A stretch of DNA of 64,000 nt from Ruminococcus sp. (GTDB lineage Bacteria > Bacillota > Clostridia > Oscillospirales > Ruminococcaceae): positions 62,001-126,000 of the forward strand of contig SVNI01000001.1 of the NCBI GenBank assembly GCA_015066975.1, in the 5' to 3' direction. Within the stretch, counting starts at the first letter, position 1, and each line of letters starts with the position of its first letter. Of the stretch, positions 1 to 9,383 are shown in pieces. The notes under the pieces were generated by a model. It was not told the DNA's origin, made no database searches, and saw only the letters and a list, made by a program, of their open reading frames with translations. A program made the position numbers and the translations under genes.

Positions 1-17
1 TTCCCATTGACGAGTCA

Positions 18-50
18 GACCACAAATCTTATTTGTGGTCTTTTTGTTTT
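18..50 (+). terminator. Rho-independent terminator upstream of rnpA
   Basis: gaccacaaat-ctt-atttgtggtc hairpin followed by tttttgtttt. Confidence 0.8.
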
Positions 51-91
51 ATCGCATGTGATTTTTGAGATTCTTGATTTAGAGGTAAATT

Positions 92-469
92 ATGCTGTAT
101 ACGGAAATTATAAAGCAGAATAAAGATTTTCAGCTCTGTTACAGAAAAGGGAAATCTGTTGTTTCTCAAAACGTGATTCTTTATGTCAGAATCAATCATA
201 TGCCGATAAACCGCCTGGGGATTACTACAAGCAAAAAAGTAGGCAATGCAGTCTGCCGGAGCAGAGCAAGAAGGCTTATCCGGCAGGCATGGCGCGAAAA
301 CGAACTGCTTGCCCCTGTGGGGCTGGATATTGTTATTGTTGCAAGACCCCATATTACAGAAATCAAGTCGGATGTTCTCAGCCGCTATTTCCGTAAATAT
401 GGCATTCCGGCTCTGCATCAGATTTATCAGGGCGGTACACCCCAGCCAAAAGGAGCGAAAAAGTCATGA
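92..469 (+). CDS. rnpA: Ribonuclease P protein component
   Basis: RNase P protein motif ([30 protein letters not shown]); oriC-flank synteny with yidD/yidC. Confidence 0.93.
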   Translation: MLYTEIIKQNKDFQLCYRKGKSVVSQNVILYVRINHMPINRLGITTSKKVGNAVCRSRARRLIRQAWRENELLAPVGLDIVIVARPHITEIKSDVLSRYFRKYGIPALHQIYQGGTPQPKGAKKS

Positions 470-714
470 AATATGTTCTGGTATTGCTTATCCGGTTATA
501 CCAGAAGGCAATCTCTCCCCTGTTTCCGAGATGCTGTCGGTATTATCCGTCCTGTTCCTGTTATGCCTGTACAGCAATTGAACGTTTCGGCGCAGGAAAA
601 GGCTCTGTTCTGGCATTGCACCGTCTGCTCCGGTGTCATCCGTGGGCAAGGGGCGGTGTGGATGAAGTCCCCGATTCGTTTTCTCTGAAAGACCTTGTGC
701 AGAAAAAGCAATAG
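466..714 (+). CDS. yidD: Membrane protein insertion efficiency factor YidD
   Basis: [36 protein letters not shown]...[14 protein letters not shown]; overlaps the rnpA stop by 4 nt. Confidence 0.93.
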   Translation: MKYVLVLLIRLYQKAISPLFPRCCRYYPSCSCYACTAIERFGAGKGSVLALHRLLRCHPWARGGVDEVPDSFSLKDLVQKKQ

Positions 715-777
715 CCGGAATTTTTATAATAAACAGAGAAAAATAGATTTCAGAACATCAGGAATGAGGTAACAATT

Positions 778-2013
778 TTGAATTTTTTAATTAATCTTAT
801 CGCAATTCCGCTCGGTTTTCTTATGAAAATTATTTATAACCTTGTCGGAAATTACGGTATTTCGATTATTCTGTTTACGTTTGTAACCAGAATGATTCTG
901 TTCCCTGTTTCGTACAAACAGCAGAAAAATACTGCAAGAATGCAGCTTTTGAATCCAAAACTAAAAAAAATACAGGAAAAATACAAGAATGACCCCAATA
1001 AAATGCAGATGGAACAGTTTCAGCTTTATCAGGATGAGAATATTAATCCTTATTCTTCGTGCCTGACTTCGTTTATTCCGCTGATTCTGCTCTGGGGGGT
1101 GCTGGCCGTTGTCTACAAACCGATGACCTACATTCTTGATTATGATAAAAATATTATCGAAGAAGCCAAATCTATTGTCATTTCCCTGGATGCGGATGCA
1201 GAAAAAACACTGACCAAAAACAGTATGCGTGAAGAATTAATCATCATGGAGAAAATGCTTCAGAATCCGGAAGCTTTCTCGGCAGTCATTCAGGACGGAC
1301 AAGTCACATTTGCAGAAAATGACAGCGAAACTGTCCAGAAGCTGAATTATATCGACAGTCAGTTTGTGACAGAAGTCACTGATTTTGCGAAGACCTTCAC
1401 ACTCGGAAGCGTCAAGCTCAGTGAAACCCCCAGCACAAAGCCTTCTGAAAATTCCAGCTTTTTCCTGTTTTTAATCCCGATTCTGTCCGGTCTGATGCAG
1501 TTGGTCTCCACCATCTACATTCAGAAAATGCAGAAAAAGCGCAACCCCGATATGCCCAATATGGGAAGCATGAATGCAATGCTCTATACAATGCCGTTAT
1601 TCTCTGTATGGCTGGCATTTACCGTTCCTGCGGGTGTCGGTTTCTACTGGCTGTGTTCTTCCGCGTTCTCATTCCTGCAAAGCGTATTCCTGTATGCTTG
1701 GTTCAATGAAGAACGTGTTGAGAAAATTGGTGAAGCAGAACGCGAAAAAGCCAAAAATGCCAAGCGTCGTCCTTCCATGATGCAGAGACTCATGGAACAG
1801 CAGGAAGAAATGATGCGCACACAGGGTCAGCAGGGTATCTCCGGAAACAGAGTCCGCTATGCTGACAGCGAAAGCGGCGAAACTAAATTTTCCCGCTCCG
1901 AAATGGAAGAATACAATACGGCTGTCATCCGTGAAGCAAGACGGCGTATCGCTGAAAAATACGGTGATAATGATGTCGATTCCGAGACAGGCGATAATCA
2001 TAACAAAAAATAA
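778..2013 (+). CDS. yidC: YidC/Oxa1 family membrane insertase (TTG start)
   Basis: NYGISIILFTFVTRMILFPVSYKQQKNTARMQLLNPKLKKIQEKYKNDPNKM; C-terminal basic tail; synteny. Confidence 0.93.
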   Translation: MNFLINLIAIPLGFLMKIIYNLVGNYGISIILFTFVTRMILFPVSYKQQKNTARMQLLNPKLKKIQEKYKNDPNKMQMEQFQLYQDENINPYSSCLTSFIPLILLWGVLAVVYKPMTYILDYDKNIIEEAKSIVISLDADAEKTLTKNSMREELIIMEKMLQNPEAFSAVIQDGQVTFAENDSETVQKLNYIDSQFVTEVTDFAKTFTLGSVKLSETPSTKPSENSSFFLFLIPILSGLMQLVSTIYIQKMQKKRNPDMPNMGSMNAMLYTMPLFSVWLAFTVPAGVGFYWLCSSAFSFLQSVFLYAWFNEERVEKIGEAEREKAKNAKRRPSMMQRLMEQQEEMMRTQGQQGISGNRVRYADSESGETKFSRSEMEEYNTAVIREARRRIAEKYGDNDVDSETGDNHNKK

Positions 2014-2039
2014 AAATTACATGAACAGGAGGTTTTTAC

Positions 2040-3497
2040 ATGACTCAGATTTTTAATGCAAAAACTGTTGAAGACGCAAAAGAACTCGCTGCCCGTACAT
2101 TCGGGGTTGCCGAAAATGAAATTCAGTTTGAAATTCTCGAAGAACCTAAAAGAGGCTTTTTAGGAATTGGCAAAAAAGGCGAAGCTAAAGTCAAGGCTAC
2201 TTATGTTCCCATTACTATTTCAGAACCCGAAACAGATTCTTTTGAAGAAGATGTTCCGCCTGCTCCAGTTCAGGATTTCACAGAAACACCAGTAATTGAA
2301 ATTCCGGAAGAAGTTCCGGTATCTGAACCAATGAGTGAATCTGCAACAATCGTTCCGGAAGAAGTTCCGGCATCTGAATCAATGAGTGAATCTGCAACAA
2401 TTGTTCCGGAAGAAGTTCCGGCATCTGAATCAATGAGTGAATCTGCAACAATCGTTCCGGAAGAAGTTCCGGCATCTGAACCAATGAGTGAATCTGCAAC
2501 AATCGTTCCGGAAGAAATTCCGGTATCTGAATCAATGAGTGAATCTGCAACAATCGTTCCGGAAGAAATTCCGGTATCTGAATCAATGAGTGAATCTGCA
2601 ACAATTGTTCCGGAAGAAGTTCCGGCATCTGAATCAATGAGTGAATCTGCAACAATCGTTCCGGAAGAAGTTCCGGTATCTGAACCCGTGAGCGAATCTG
2701 CAACAATCGTTCCGGAAGAAGTTCCGGCATCTGAATCAATGAGTGAATCTGCAACAACTGCTCCTGAAAAACTTTCTTCCATCCAGCCTGATGATGAACT
2801 CATTATCGGTGAGCCGTCTGAATCCGCTCTCGCAAAAATCGAAAAAGCAAAAGAATATCTTACAGGCATTCTCATTGCTATGGGTGTGAAAGCTGAACTC
2901 AAAGTCAAGGCCGGAAGCGAAAGTGCTATTATCGAAATCCAGACTTCCAATAGTGGTGCTGTTATCGGCAAGCGCGGTGAAACTCTCGATTCTTTACAGT
3001 ATCTTACTTTTATGACCGCTAACCGTGCCGATAAAGAATATTACAGAATTATCCTGAATACAGCTAACTATCGTGAACGCAGAAGAAAAACTCTCGAAGA
3101 ACTCGCAAACAAAATCGCAAAGAATGTTCTGCATTCTCATCGCGCTACTACCCTCGAACCCATGAACCCTTATGAACGCAGAATTATTCATTCCGCAATC
3201 GCTGAAATCGAAGGTGTTACTTCCAAGAGTGTCGGCGAAGAACCTTACCGCAAAGTAGTAATTTCTTCTACCGAAAAGCCCCAGCGTCCCGGCAAACGCA
3301 GAAATTATCACGATAAACCCGACAGCAGAAACCGTGGAAGAAATCACGGCAGACGTGACAGCTCCAGAAGAAATCCTGATGCTCCGCCTACCAGAATCTC
3401 TATGGATTCTATGAAAACCAGTTTTGAAAAAGACTATAAGCGTCCTAAGCCGGAAGATGACCTTAATGCTGGTTTGTACGGAAAAATTGAATTCTAA
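2040..3497 (+). CDS. jag: Jag/KhpB RNA-binding protein (Jag-N, KH, R3H) with repeat-expanded linker
   Basis: Jag-N (AKTVEDAKELAARTFGVAENEIQFEILEEPKRGFLGIGKKGEAKV), KH (GAVIGKRGETLDSLQYLT), R3H (MNPYERRIIHSAI). Confidence 0.92.
   Translation: MTQIFNAKTVEDAKELAARTFGVAENEIQFEILEEPKRGFLGIGKKGEAKVKATYVPITISEPETDSFEEDVPPAPVQDFTETPVIEIPEEVPVSEPMSESATIVPEEVPASESMSESATIVPEEVPASESMSESATIVPEEVPASEPMSESATIVPEEIPVSESMSESATIVPEEIPVSESMSESATIVPEEVPASESMSESATIVPEEVPVSEPVSESATIVPEEVPASESMSESATTAPEKLSSIQPDDELIIGEPSESALAKIEKAKEYLTGILIAMGVKAELKVKAGSESAIIEIQTSNSGAVIGKRGETLDSLQYLTFMTANRADKEYYRIILNTANYRERRRKTLEELANKIAKNVLHSHRATTLEPMNPYERRIIHSAIAEIEGVTSKSVGEEPYRKVVISSTEKPQRPGKRRNYHDKPDSRNRGRNHGRRDSSRRNPDAPPTRISMDSMKTSFEKDYKRPKPEDDLNAGLYGKIEF
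2304..2762 (+). repeat. 9 x 51-bp in-frame tandem repeat (17 aa, P-E-E-[VI]-P-[VA]-S-E-[SP]-[MV]-S-E-S-A-T-[IT]-[VA])
   Basis: Nine consecutive units read directly from the sequence; differences are mostly single substitutions. Confidence 0.97.
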
Positions 3498-3507
3498 TCT
3501 TTATCAG

Positions 3508-3541
3508 GAGGCTGGACGGGATTTCGTTCAGCCTTCTTTTT
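3508..3541 (+). terminator. Putative terminator/hairpin after jag
   Basis: aggctgga...ttcagcct stem followed by tcttttt. Confidence 0.6.
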
Positions 3542-3571
3542 ATGCATTATCTTGAAACAGGAGGAGCGAAA

Positions 3572-4957
3572 ATGCAACAACTTATTGATACTATCGCTGC
3601 CATTGCTACACCTAACGGTTCGGGCGGTGTCGCTGTTATTCGTATTTCCGGTGCGGATGCCATCCCCTGCGCCGAACAGTTCTTTCAGCCTGTCCGCGGA
3701 AAACGTCCTTCCCAAATGGACGGCTATACCTGTTCTTACGGTTATCTTCTGAATCAGAAACAGGAAATTCTGGATGATGTTGTTTTGACTGTGTTCAGAA
3801 ATCCCCACAGCTACACTGGGGAAGATGTTGTCGAAATTTCATGTCACGGCGGAAGATTTCTTTCCCAGAAAATTTTAAGAACTGTTCTGACTTATCCGGA
3901 TGTGCGTCTTGCGGAAGCTGGTGAATTCACCAAACGTGCTTTCCTCAACGGAAAACTCTCTCTTACGCAAGCCGAAGCTGTTGCAGATTTAATCTCTGCT
4001 TCCGGTGAAAATGCTGTGCGCTATGCCAGAACCCTAAGGGATGGTGCAACTTTCCGGAAAATTTCCGAATTTTCACAGATAATTCTGGAAATCCTGTCTG
4101 ATTTGGCTGTCTGGGCGGATTACCCTGACGAAGATATTCCCGGTGTAGATGCTACTACCTTAGGAGCGAAAATGCAACAATTATTATCTGACATGCGTCA
4201 ACTTATGTCAAGCTATGATTACGGAAAAATCCTCCGTGAAGGTCTGCATACTGTTATCGCCGGGAAACCTAATGTCGGCAAATCCACTCTCTTTAATGTT
4301 CTAAGCGGATGTGAGCGTAGTATTGTGACCGATATTGCCGGAACTACTCGTGATGTTGTCGAAGAACAAATCCGGCTTGGTGACGTCATACTCAGATTAT
4401 CCGATACTGCCGGGGTTCACAATACTGCCGATAAAGTGGAACAAATCGGCGTGGAACGCAGTCTTTCCAGTCTTGAACAGGCAGACTTGGTTCTTGCGGT
4501 GTTCGATATGAGCACCCCTCTTTCCAAAGAAGATAAACTCCTGCTCGAAAGGCTTCCCGAAGATAAAACCATTATCGTCTATAACAAATCTGACAAATCT
4601 AATCCGGATTTTCATCAGAACGTATTTTTCCACTTTTCTCCTGTGGAAACTGTTGAAATCTCTGCCCGGAATCAGGATAATATTCCGGAACTGCAAAATG
4701 CTGTGGAACGCTTTGCTGTCCGTCATGCTACTCCTGCCGAAGACGGCATGATTGCCAATGAACGTCAGCGTATCTGCCTTGAAAATGCCCTCTGTGCCGT
4801 TCAGGAAGCACTTGATGCACTCTCTATGGGGCTTGCCTTCGATGCTGTCACCGTCAGCCTTGACGCGGCCGCAGATGCCCTTCTTCAGCTTACTGGAGAA
4901 CGCGTTACTGATAAAGTTGTCGATACTGTTTTTGCTCGTTTCTGTGTTGGTAAATAA
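3572..4957 (+). CDS. mnmE: tRNA modification GTPase MnmE (TrmE)
   Basis: DTIAAIATPNGSGGVAVIRISG; GKPNVGKSTLFN; C-terminal FARFCVGK; start moved to the ATG after gaggag. Confidence 0.96.
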   Translation: MQQLIDTIAAIATPNGSGGVAVIRISGADAIPCAEQFFQPVRGKRPSQMDGYTCSYGYLLNQKQEILDDVVLTVFRNPHSYTGEDVVEISCHGGRFLSQKILRTVLTYPDVRLAEAGEFTKRAFLNGKLSLTQAEAVADLISASGENAVRYARTLRDGATFRKISEFSQIILEILSDLAVWADYPDEDIPGVDATTLGAKMQQLLSDMRQLMSSYDYGKILREGLHTVIAGKPNVGKSTLFNVLSGCERSIVTDIAGTTRDVVEEQIRLGDVILRLSDTAGVHNTADKVEQIGVERSLSSLEQADLVLAVFDMSTPLSKEDKLLLERLPEDKTIIVYNKSDKSNPDFHQNVFFHFSPVETVEISARNQDNIPELQNAVERFAVRHATPAEDGMIANERQRICLENALCAVQEALDALSMGLAFDAVTVSLDAAADALLQLTGERVTDKVVDTVFARFCVGK

Positions 4958-4995
4958 TACCATAATTTTTATTAATAAAGTGAGATGTTTAGTTT

Positions 4996-6870
4996 ATGAA
5001 TCAAGAATATGAAATGGGAAATTTTGATGTCATTATTGTCGGTGCTGGTCATGCCGGAGTAGAAGCCGGACTTGCTTCTGCACGGCTGGGCTGTAAAACC
5101 CTCCTGATGACTATCTCCCTTGACCAAATCGCGAATATGCCCTGTAATCCCTCTATCGGCGGTACGGCAAAAGGTCACCTCGTCCGCGAAATTGATGCCC
5201 TCGGCGGTGAAATGGGGCGTGCTGCGGATGCCTGTTTCTTACAGAGCCGTATGCTCAACAGAGGAAAAGGCCCTGCCGTTCACAGTCTCCGCGTGCAGGC
5301 TGACCGCGTGAAATATCACTCCCATATGAAACATATCTGTGAACAGCAGGAAAATTTATTCATCAAACAGGGCGAAGCTGCTCAGATTCTAGTTGAAGAT
5401 AACCACATCACCGGAATTGTCACAAAACTCGGTGCTGTCTACCATGCGAAAGCTGTTGTTATTGCTACTGGAACTTATCTTAAAGGCAAAATCCATATTG
5501 GTCAGGTTTCTTTCGAGAGCGGTCCTGATTCCGCTCTCCCTGCAAATGCGCTCTCTGAAAGTTTAAGACAATATCTTCCGCTGAGAAGATTCAAAACAGG
5601 TACACCCTGCCGTGTTCACAAAAGAAGCATTGACTTCGATATTCTCGAAAAACAAGACGGTGATTCCCAGATTGTTCCCTTTTCTTTCGAGAATCAGAAT
5701 CAGGAAATGAGAAATCAAGTCTCCTGTTATATTAGTTATACTAACCTGAAAACCCATGAGGTCATTAAAGCCAATCTGCACCGTTCGCCCCTCTATTCCG
5801 GTAATATCGAAGGTGTAGGCCCGCGTTACTGTCCCTCTATCGAAGATAAAGTCGTCCGCTTCGCCGATAAGGAACGCCATCAGCTTTTTATTGAGCCTAT
5901 GGGACTTTCTACTGATGAATATTATCTTCAGGGCATGTCTTCTTCCCTCCCTGAAGATGTTCAGCTTGCTTTTCTCAAAACTATCAAAGGGCTTGAACAT
6001 GTCGAAATTCTTCGTCCGGCCTATGCTATCGAATATGACTGCGTTGACCCGACTGCTCTTAAACCTACCCTGGAAACAAAAGCTGTTTCCGGATTGTTCG
6101 GCGCGGGGCAGTTCAACGGCAGTTCCGGCTATGAAGAAGCCGCTGCTCAAGGGCTTGTCGCTGGTATCAATGCTGCTTTATCCGTTCAGGGAAAAGAACA
6201 GCTTATTCTGGAACGCTCCGGCTCTTATATCGGCACTTTGATTGATGATCTCGTCTGCAAGGGATGCAGTGACCCCTACAGAATGATGACTTCCCGAAGC
6301 GAATACAGATTAGTATTAAGACAAGATAATGCAGATTTTCGCATGATGCCTATCGGTCATAAGCTTGGTCTTATTTCAGATGCGAAATATCAGAAAATGC
6401 TTGATAAATATGCCCTCGTTGAAACTGAAATCGACAGACTCAAGCATTCCAATCTTGCACCCACTTCCGAGCTTAACCAATTTCTGGAAAATTCCGGCAC
6501 TGCTCCGCTTTCGACAGGATGCAAGATAGCCGATTTAATCCGCCGTCCTCAGCTCGGCTATAATGTTCTCGCGCCTTTCGATTCCGAACGTCCTGAACTT
6601 TCTGACGAAATCCGTGAACAGGTTGAAATTCAAATCAAGTATGAAGGCTACATCAACAGACAATATGACATGATTCAGAAAGCTCAGAATCTCGAACAAA
6701 AGAAACTACCTCAGAATTTTGATTATCATGAAATACATGGTCTGCGTCTTGAAGCTATCGAAAAATTAAACAAGCATCAGCCTGTCAGCATCGGGCAGGC
6801 TTCGAGAATTTCAGGTGTTTCTCCGGCAGATGTTTCTGTTCTGCTTATCTGGCTGACACAAAATAAATAA
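4996..6870 (+). CDS. mnmG: tRNA uridine-5-carboxymethylaminomethyl modification enzyme MnmG (GidA)
   Basis: [55 protein letters not shown]. Confidence 0.97.
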   Translation: MNQEYEMGNFDVIIVGAGHAGVEAGLASARLGCKTLLMTISLDQIANMPCNPSIGGTAKGHLVREIDALGGEMGRAADACFLQSRMLNRGKGPAVHSLRVQADRVKYHSHMKHICEQQENLFIKQGEAAQILVEDNHITGIVTKLGAVYHAKAVVIATGTYLKGKIHIGQVSFESGPDSALPANALSESLRQYLPLRRFKTGTPCRVHKRSIDFDILEKQDGDSQIVPFSFENQNQEMRNQVSCYISYTNLKTHEVIKANLHRSPLYSGNIEGVGPRYCPSIEDKVVRFADKERHQLFIEPMGLSTDEYYLQGMSSSLPEDVQLAFLKTIKGLEHVEILRPAYAIEYDCVDPTALKPTLETKAVSGLFGAGQFNGSSGYEEAAAQGLVAGINAALSVQGKEQLILERSGSYIGTLIDDLVCKGCSDPYRMMTSRSEYRLVLRQDNADFRMMPIGHKLGLISDAKYQKMLDKYALVETEIDRLKHSNLAPTSELNQFLENSGTAPLSTGCKIADLIRRPQLGYNVLAPFDSERPELSDEIREQVEIQIKYEGYINRQYDMIQKAQNLEQKKLPQNFDYHEIHGLRLEAIEKLNKHQPVSIGQASRISGVSPADVSVLLIWLTQNK

Positions 6871-6886
6871 TGTTCCACGTGGAACA
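6871..6886. promoter_or_regulatory. parS site 1 (exact TGTTCCACGTGGAACA)
   Basis: 16-bp perfect palindrome matching the parS core GTTNCACGTGNAAC; abuts the mnmG stop codon. Confidence 0.9.
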
Positions 6887-6907
6887 TTTTCAGGAGTGTG
6901 AAACTTT

Positions 6908-7309
6908 ATGATTCTTCCTGTTGGTGTAACCGGTTTTTTTCAGAAATCCATTCCGCCGGAACTTGATTTCAAAAACTTTCAGCAATATTGTTATTCTGTC
7001 AGAGAGTTTCCAGTGCTGGGAATCAGCAATCAGAAACAAAATAATTATTTCTGTGCAAAATTTCCGGATTTCTGCTTGCTTTTGAACAGATATTATCCGT
7101 TTGCAGGTTTTGTGAATGTTTTATCTTCCGAAAAAATATTTATTAATATCAGCTTTCCGGAGTTTTTTGCATATCAGTTTCTTCCGGCCGAATTCCTCAA
7201 CAGTCCCTTCGATTTCCGGAATCATCAGCTTTCAAAAGCAGAATTACAGCAGATTTTATATTGGAATCCGGTTTCTGTCGGAAATATTATCTTCAACGAA
7301 TGGGATTAA
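6908..7309 (+). CDS. Orphan hypothetical protein, immunity-like (ILPVG...FPVLGIS...YWNPVSVGNIIFNEWD)
   Basis: RBS aggag; preceded by parS 21 nt upstream; family recalled only loosely. Confidence 0.75.
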   Translation: MILPVGVTGFFQKSIPPELDFKNFQQYCYSVREFPVLGISNQKQNNYFCAKFPDFCLLLNRYYPFAGFVNVLSSEKIFINISFPEFFAYQFLPAEFLNSPFDFRNHQLSKAELQQILYWNPVSVGNIIFNEWD

Positions 7310-7317
7310 GTTTAAGA

Positions 7318-7333
7318 TGTTCCACGTGGAACA
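7318..7333. promoter_or_regulatory. parS site 2 (exact)
   Basis: TGTTCCACGTGGAACA. Confidence 0.9.
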
Positions 7334-7354
7334 TTTTGCAAAGAGGTGTGAAAC

Positions 7355-8161
7355 ATGTTCAAAATTCATTTTCAATTGCAGGAACTTGATAAAATTGTTC
7401 CGTGGGGTGATGAAAATCATCAGTCTATGCACTGGTACGGCCTTACTGATGGTTTACTCTGGATTACTGCCGGAAATCAGAATATTTATGAATATTCTCA
7501 AGAAGCAAGAGCTTTCTGGAATGAAGATATTCAGTATAATAATTATCAGATTTCGAGATTTCTGCAAGACTTTTCCGGAACGTTTCCGTTTATCTGCGAA
7601 TCCGTGCCGGAAGAAATTTATGACAATATCGAAAATTTTATGCCGATTACTGATAAATGGAAACGCATTCATGAAGATTTGCCGGATGATGTTTTTGATA
7701 AATGGTATTTTGATGAGGCGTACTGTCCTTTGACAGAATGGTTTTATCAGCAGAATTCTTTTGACTCCGCTCATCTCACGGGTGGTTATCAAATCGGCTG
7801 TTTCCGCTTTCAGGATAAAATCAAATTCTGGTGGGATAATGACGGGCGTATGCTTGAAAATCATATTCCTGTCTGGACTTCGCAAAAAGGCATTTATGAA
7901 ATGAAATATGCTGATTTTGTCAGAGAAGTGCAGAGATTCTTTGATGAATTCTTTCAGAAAATGGATGCTCAGGTGCAGAATGCTGTCGGAAAAGACTGGG
8001 GCAGAGTTCAGCTCGATAAAAATCAGCTCATGAGAGAACATCAAACCACAAAAGAAAGTTTTCAGCAGAAAATAGATGCTCTCTCAAAAAAGCCTCAGTT
8101 TCCAAGAGACTGGAATACGATTTCCGAACTCTGGAAAAAATGCCTTGAAGAACGCAATTAA
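7355..8161 (+). CDS. DUF5984-like protein (putative immunity-type)
   Basis: DKIVPWG...MHWYGLTDGLLWITAG...YQISRFLQDFSGTFPFICESVPEE; parS 21 nt upstream of ATG. Confidence 0.75.
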   Translation: MFKIHFQLQELDKIVPWGDENHQSMHWYGLTDGLLWITAGNQNIYEYSQEARAFWNEDIQYNNYQISRFLQDFSGTFPFICESVPEEIYDNIENFMPITDKWKRIHEDLPDDVFDKWYFDEAYCPLTEWFYQQNSFDSAHLTGGYQIGCFRFQDKIKFWWDNDGRMLENHIPVWTSQKGIYEMKYADFVREVQRFFDEFFQKMDAQVQNAVGKDWGRVQLDKNQLMREHQTTKESFQQKIDALSKKPQFPRDWNTISELWKKCLEERN

Positions 8162-8171
8162 AATTAAAACA

Positions 8172-8187
8172 TGTTCCACGTGGAACA
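8172..8187. promoter_or_regulatory. parS site 3 (exact)
   Basis: TGTTCCACGTGGAACA. Confidence 0.9.
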
Positions 8188-8206
8188 TGTTCAAAAGGTG
8201 AATTTT

Positions 8207-8551
8207 ATGCAAGAAATTACTGTTCTGGATGGATTATTTAAAATTTTATTTGCGATTTATCAAAACCCTACCATGTATCTCCGCAGAAAATCTATTTTTC
8301 AGCTTGAAATTTTTATACAGGGCATCCGTTATGGAGTTGTTTTAGATTGTCAGCAAAATCAGAGATTAAAACAGGAATTAGAGATTCTTCATCAGTTTGA
8401 TTTGTTCCTGAGACAGAAATATTTCTATGGTGCTTCACTTAATTGCTATTCTGCCTTGTACTGTCATTCCGGCGGAAATGAAGAAATTGCTTTTGGTTTA
8501 TTTTTTGAGGAACTCAAAATTTATCTGAATCAGAATACTATATCTATCTAA
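8207..8551 (+). CDS. Orphan hypothetical protein, copy 1 of tandem paralogue pair
   Basis: MQEITVLDGLFKILFA...; RBS aaaaggtg; start placed after parS rather than at the parS-encoded MFHVEH. Confidence 0.75.
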   Translation: MQEITVLDGLFKILFAIYQNPTMYLRRKSIFQLEIFIQGIRYGVVLDCQQNQRLKQELEILHQFDLFLRQKYFYGASLNCYSALYCHSGGNEEIAFGLFFEELKIYLNQNTISI

Positions 8552-8566
8552 ATACAAATATAGTAA

Positions 8567-8582
8567 TGTTCCACGTGGAGCA
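8567..8582. promoter_or_regulatory. parS site 4 (variant TGTTCCACGTGGAGCA)
   Basis: One mismatch from the exact site. Confidence 0.75.
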
Positions 8583-8602
8583 TTTTTCAAAAGGTGATTT
8601 TT

Positions 8603-8947
8603 ATGCAGGAAATTACTGTTCTGGATGGATTATTTAAAATTTTATTTGCTGTTCGTCAAGTTCCCGGAATGTTTCTCCGCAAAAAATCTATTTTTTATCT
8701 GGAAAATTTTATCCGCGGTTTGAGTACTGGCTTTACTCTGGACGGACAGCAGAATCATCAGCTGAAACAAGAACTGGAAATTCTTCATCAGTTCGATTTG
8801 TTTCTGCAACAAAAATATTTCTATGGATCTGCTCTTAACTGCTATTCTGATTTGTATTTTTATTCCGATAAAAATGAAGAAACCGCTTTTGATTTGTTTT
8901 TTCAGGAACTTGAAATCTATCTGAATCAAAATACTGTATCTGAATAA
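8603..8947 (+). CDS. Orphan hypothetical protein, copy 2 of tandem paralogue pair
   Basis: MQEITVLDGLFKILFA...; same length and leader as 8207-8551. Confidence 0.75.
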   Translation: MQEITVLDGLFKILFAVRQVPGMFLRKKSIFYLENFIRGLSTGFTLDGQQNHQLKQELEILHQFDLFLQQKYFYGSALNCYSDLYFYSDKNEETAFDLFFQELEIYLNQNTVSE

Positions 8948-8949
8948 AA

Positions 8950-8965
8950 TGTTCCACGTGGAACA
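8950..8965. promoter_or_regulatory. parS site 5 (exact)
   Basis: TGTTCCACGTGGAACA. Confidence 0.9.
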
Positions 8966-8984
8966 TTTTCAAGGAGTGTGAACC

Positions 8985-9332
8985 ATGACAGTTCCGGAAT
9001 TATTCGAAAATTATTATTTTCATGACAGCAGTTTCCTCAATATGGAATACTGTCCGGAATCTAAAATGGTAAAGCTGTACTGTCAATTTTGTGAGTTTAT
9101 GCAGAAAGATTATCGGGATTGTGAACCGACTAACAGCGATATTCTCATTCTCTTTCGGAATGCTTCGTTTTCTGGTCAGTTCTTTCGTGACTGCGGAATC
9201 CTTACACAAAAATTAATAGATAATCATACTATCTGCTTTTTTCTCGCTGATGAAAAGCATTCCGATTTTTCTGAATTTTCAGTTTCAGCGGATGATGTTC
9301 AAATTCAAGTTATCAGAAAATATCGTCTTTAA
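8985..9332 (+). CDS. Orphan hypothetical protein (immunity-like, 115 aa)
   Basis: FENYYFHDSSFLNMEYCPESK; RBS aaggag; parS 19 nt upstream. Confidence 0.75.
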   Translation: MTVPELFENYYFHDSSFLNMEYCPESKMVKLYCQFCEFMQKDYRDCEPTNSDILILFRNASFSGQFFRDCGILTQKLIDNHTICFFLADEKHSDFSEFSVSADDVQIQVIRKYRL

Positions 9333-9348
9333 TGTTCCATGTGGAACA
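9333..9348. promoter_or_regulatory. parS-like site 6 (variant TGTTCCATGTGGAACA)
   Basis: Single C-to-T change in the central CG; abuts the preceding stop codon. Confidence 0.7.
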
Positions 9349-9383
9349 TATTTCTTAAAAAAATCTTACTGGAGGTATCTATC

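Noticed and set aside
2270-2971. 233-aa repetitive antisense ORF
   Set aside because: Shadow of the jag tandem repeats; no RBS
7116-7733. 205-aa ORF containing MFHVEHFAKRCE
   Set aside because: Overlaps two better-supported ORFs in another frame and crosses parS
8171-8206. N-terminal extension MFHVEHVQKVNF
   Set aside because: It is the translation of the parS palindrome; the ATG after the RBS at 8207 is preferred
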